Shown here: in pieces, positions 62,501-64,000 of the stretch
Numbering within the stretch: position 1 is the first letter of the stretch
Layout: each line of letters opens with the position of its first letter
Source: Rotaria sp. Silwood1
Taxonomy: Eukaryota; Rotifera; Eurotatoria; Philodinida; Philodinidae
Length of the DNA stretch: 64,000 nucleotides
Direction of reading: 5' to 3'
NCBI GenBank assembly: GCA_905250075.1
Contig: CAJNOP010000011.1
Span: 3,538,751 to 3,602,750, forward strand
Made by a program: the position numbers and the translations under genes
The notes under the pieces: generated by a model
Seen by the model: the letters and a program-made list of their open reading frames with translations, nothing else
What the model was told of the DNA's origin: nothing
The model's database searches: none

Positions 62501-63639
62501 AAATACTTCAAATGATTTCTCATTTTTAAACTCAAATTTTATTTATAAACAAAACTTGATGAGACTGAGAAAAGATCAAAAAAGTTCATGTTAATGGTCT
62601 ATTATTTTAAAGTTCCAGACGTTTCATTGAATTTTAGATTTTATAGCACAGTAATTATTGTTGAAAAACAGAAACTAAACGATTTTGGACCAGAAACTTT
62701 ACATGAGTATTTGATCTTTTATTTTTTAAAAAAAGTGAGTATGTTTTGTAAATTGAAAATTTCGAGAAAATCGGCTAACATTGCAGATTTATAGGCAGAC
62801 AAAGTTTTCAATAAAAAGTCATCTTTGTTTCAGTTTCTTGATAATACTGTTCTTTGAAGTCAAAAACTTAGTAAAACGTCTCAAACTTTAGAAGATTAGA
62901 CTATCAACATAATCTCATCGAATAATTCGTTCATCAATTAGCCATTAAGCTGTATTTCTTAGAAAATGAATTCTATAGGTATAAAATAATTTCATTCGTC
63001 ATAATCTTCTACTTACTATGTTAATAAACCTTTTGCAAAATTAAAAGCAGCATCATTATGTGCTCTTAAATTATTTTGTTCGGTTTTTTCTAAAATATCA
63101 CTTATTTCATCCAAACGTCCAGCTCGATAAAGTGATTTTGTCATTTGTACAAATGGATCAAAATTATCTATTTACAATAAAAAGAAAAATAAACTAAAAT
63201 AAATTTACAAGAAAAATTTACTTGGATTTCGTTCAATAATATCTTTATATTGTTGAATAGCTTTTTCTATTTCATTTTTACGTAATAACAAATTTGCGGT
63301 CATCTAATAATTTTTTTAATTCCAAAAAAAAAAACATTATTTTTCATTAATAAATCCAAATTAAACTTACAATTTGTACTGAATTATCATTTGGAAATGT
63401 TTTATTCATATATGTACAAATTTGTTCACATGATTCATATTGTTCGGAATTTAAATAAGCTTTAGTTAACATCATTTGTATCTATAATAAAGAAAAATAA
63501 TTTTTAAAGTTTTTCATATCGAAAAACATAACTCACTTTTAAATTTCGATCATCGATTGCACTTGCTTCTTTTAAATCTTTAATAGCTGATTCATAATCA
63601 TGTTCATCAAAATACATTGTTGCCAAACGATAACAAATG
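59528..63639 (-). CDS. TTC21B: Intraflagellar transport protein 139 (TTC21B), C-terminal part
   Basis: Eleven exons on the minus strand: 63639-63537, 63481-63371, 63303-63222, 63167-63017, 61581-61423, 61363-61309, 61251-61126, 61061-60837, 60770-60650, 59727-59660, 59602-59528; about 425 residues in frame. The gene starts beyond the right edge. IFT139 is a TPR protein of the IFT-A complex, which drives retrograde transport in cilia. Tandem TPR helices are seen throughout. Family-specific text: GRQAIYAMVKIVLNPDNEI, LNDH-KDNVGALCAISECLIGLK, MTYIQATKYDEALELCKKVL, and the terminal GYKLAFNYLKSKRLTDAIDI plus VRKDILEKARLMLK, matching the end of vertebrate TTC21B. Two introns are long (922 and 1435 bp). 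Upstream exons must lie past 63640. Confidence 0.92.
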
Positions 63640-64000
63640 CTTGAAAATGAAAAACAATTGAATAATAAGTATTACGAAAATTTCTAGACAAAATGTTTGT
63701 TCAATTTTCATCTATTTAAATGTCCTCTATACGGATGAAACTGTATGGAAGGATCTTTAAAGGATTGAAAACAATGTTCAAGATGAAAACTTTTTTCATA
63801 TATATTTTACAATTAGGTTCTGAAATTAAACACTGATAATTTTATTCATATACCCACTTGTACAGCGAATTCTGCCGTGCAATATGCATGATGTGAATTG
63901 CTTTTTTTTGTCTCTCGATAAAATACCTAGACTATGGTTTTTCTATAATCCTCAATTTCTGAAAAACCGATTTTTTTGTTTGTGAAAGGGCGTTTTACTT
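63640..64000 (-). other. Intron of TTC21B at the window edge
   Basis: Sequence upstream (on the minus strand) of the TTTTCAAG acceptor at 63640. No coding frame that would continue the TPR protein is seen, so the next exon lies outside the window. Confidence 0.5.

Overview
This is a nuclear genome window from an AT-rich, intron-dense animal. I favour a bdelloid rotifer (Adineta/Rotaria type). The reasons are: coding sequence that uses almost only A/T-ending codons; many introns of roughly 50-75 bp with GT..TTTAG ends; strictly animal orthologues (NUP98, LKB1/STK11, cystinosin, PP2A-B56, F-BAR/SH3 protein, Rac, IFT139); scattered short foldback DNA transposons; and a short block of TGTGGG-type repeat, which from memory is the bdelloid telomere unit. 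The species call is inference. The standard genetic code is in use, since TGA, TAA and TAG all end intact genes.

Layout. 1-13,349 has no intact gene. It holds a head-to-head block of telomere-like repeat (683-887), an AT simple-repeat patch, a TTCA-flanked foldback element (5415-5991), a decayed gene (6881-7330), a TTAA-flanked piggyBac-like non-autonomous element (7786-8624) and a dead retrotransposon gag-like ORF1 (8770-9640). 13,350-49,329 is a compact gene block: CNOT2 (-), cystinosin (+), an SMI1/KNR4-domain protein (+), STK11/LKB1 (-), an unrecognised Gly/Ser/Phe-repeat protein (+), PRPF18 (-, with a 3.1-kb intron), an F-BAR/HR1/SH3 CIP4/FBP17/Toca-1-type protein (+), NUP98 (+) and PP2A B56 (+). 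49,330-58,502 is mostly gene-poor. It has one secreted fibronectin-III protein (-), two copies of a TA-flanked foldback transposon, a CpG-rich island, a tandem array of micro-exon/micro-intron units (54,479-54,903) and a possible small gene. 58,503-63,639 holds a Rac-type GTPase (+) convergent with the 3' half of IFT139/TTC21B (-), whose start lies beyond the right edge.

These are housekeeping and signalling genes, not a single pathway. STK11, PP2A-B56, the F-BAR protein and Rac belong to kinase/cytoskeleton signalling; CNOT2, PRPF18 and NUP98 to mRNA turnover, splicing and nuclear export; IFT139 to cilia. All gene models were spliced by hand. Reading frame is kept across every listed junction except in the low-confidence entries.

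Most interesting observations: (1) the micro-exon/micro-intron tandem array, which looks like intron gain by tandem duplication or a cassette array; (2) NUP98 ending with a stop codon directly after the His-Phe of the self-cleavage site, so no Nup96 and no cleavage; (3) the head-to-head telomere-like block, the expected scar of an end-to-end fusion; (4) 9-, 13-, 24- and 35-nt micro-exons in conserved genes; (5) a fungal/bacterial-type SMI1/KNR4 gene with a host-style intron.
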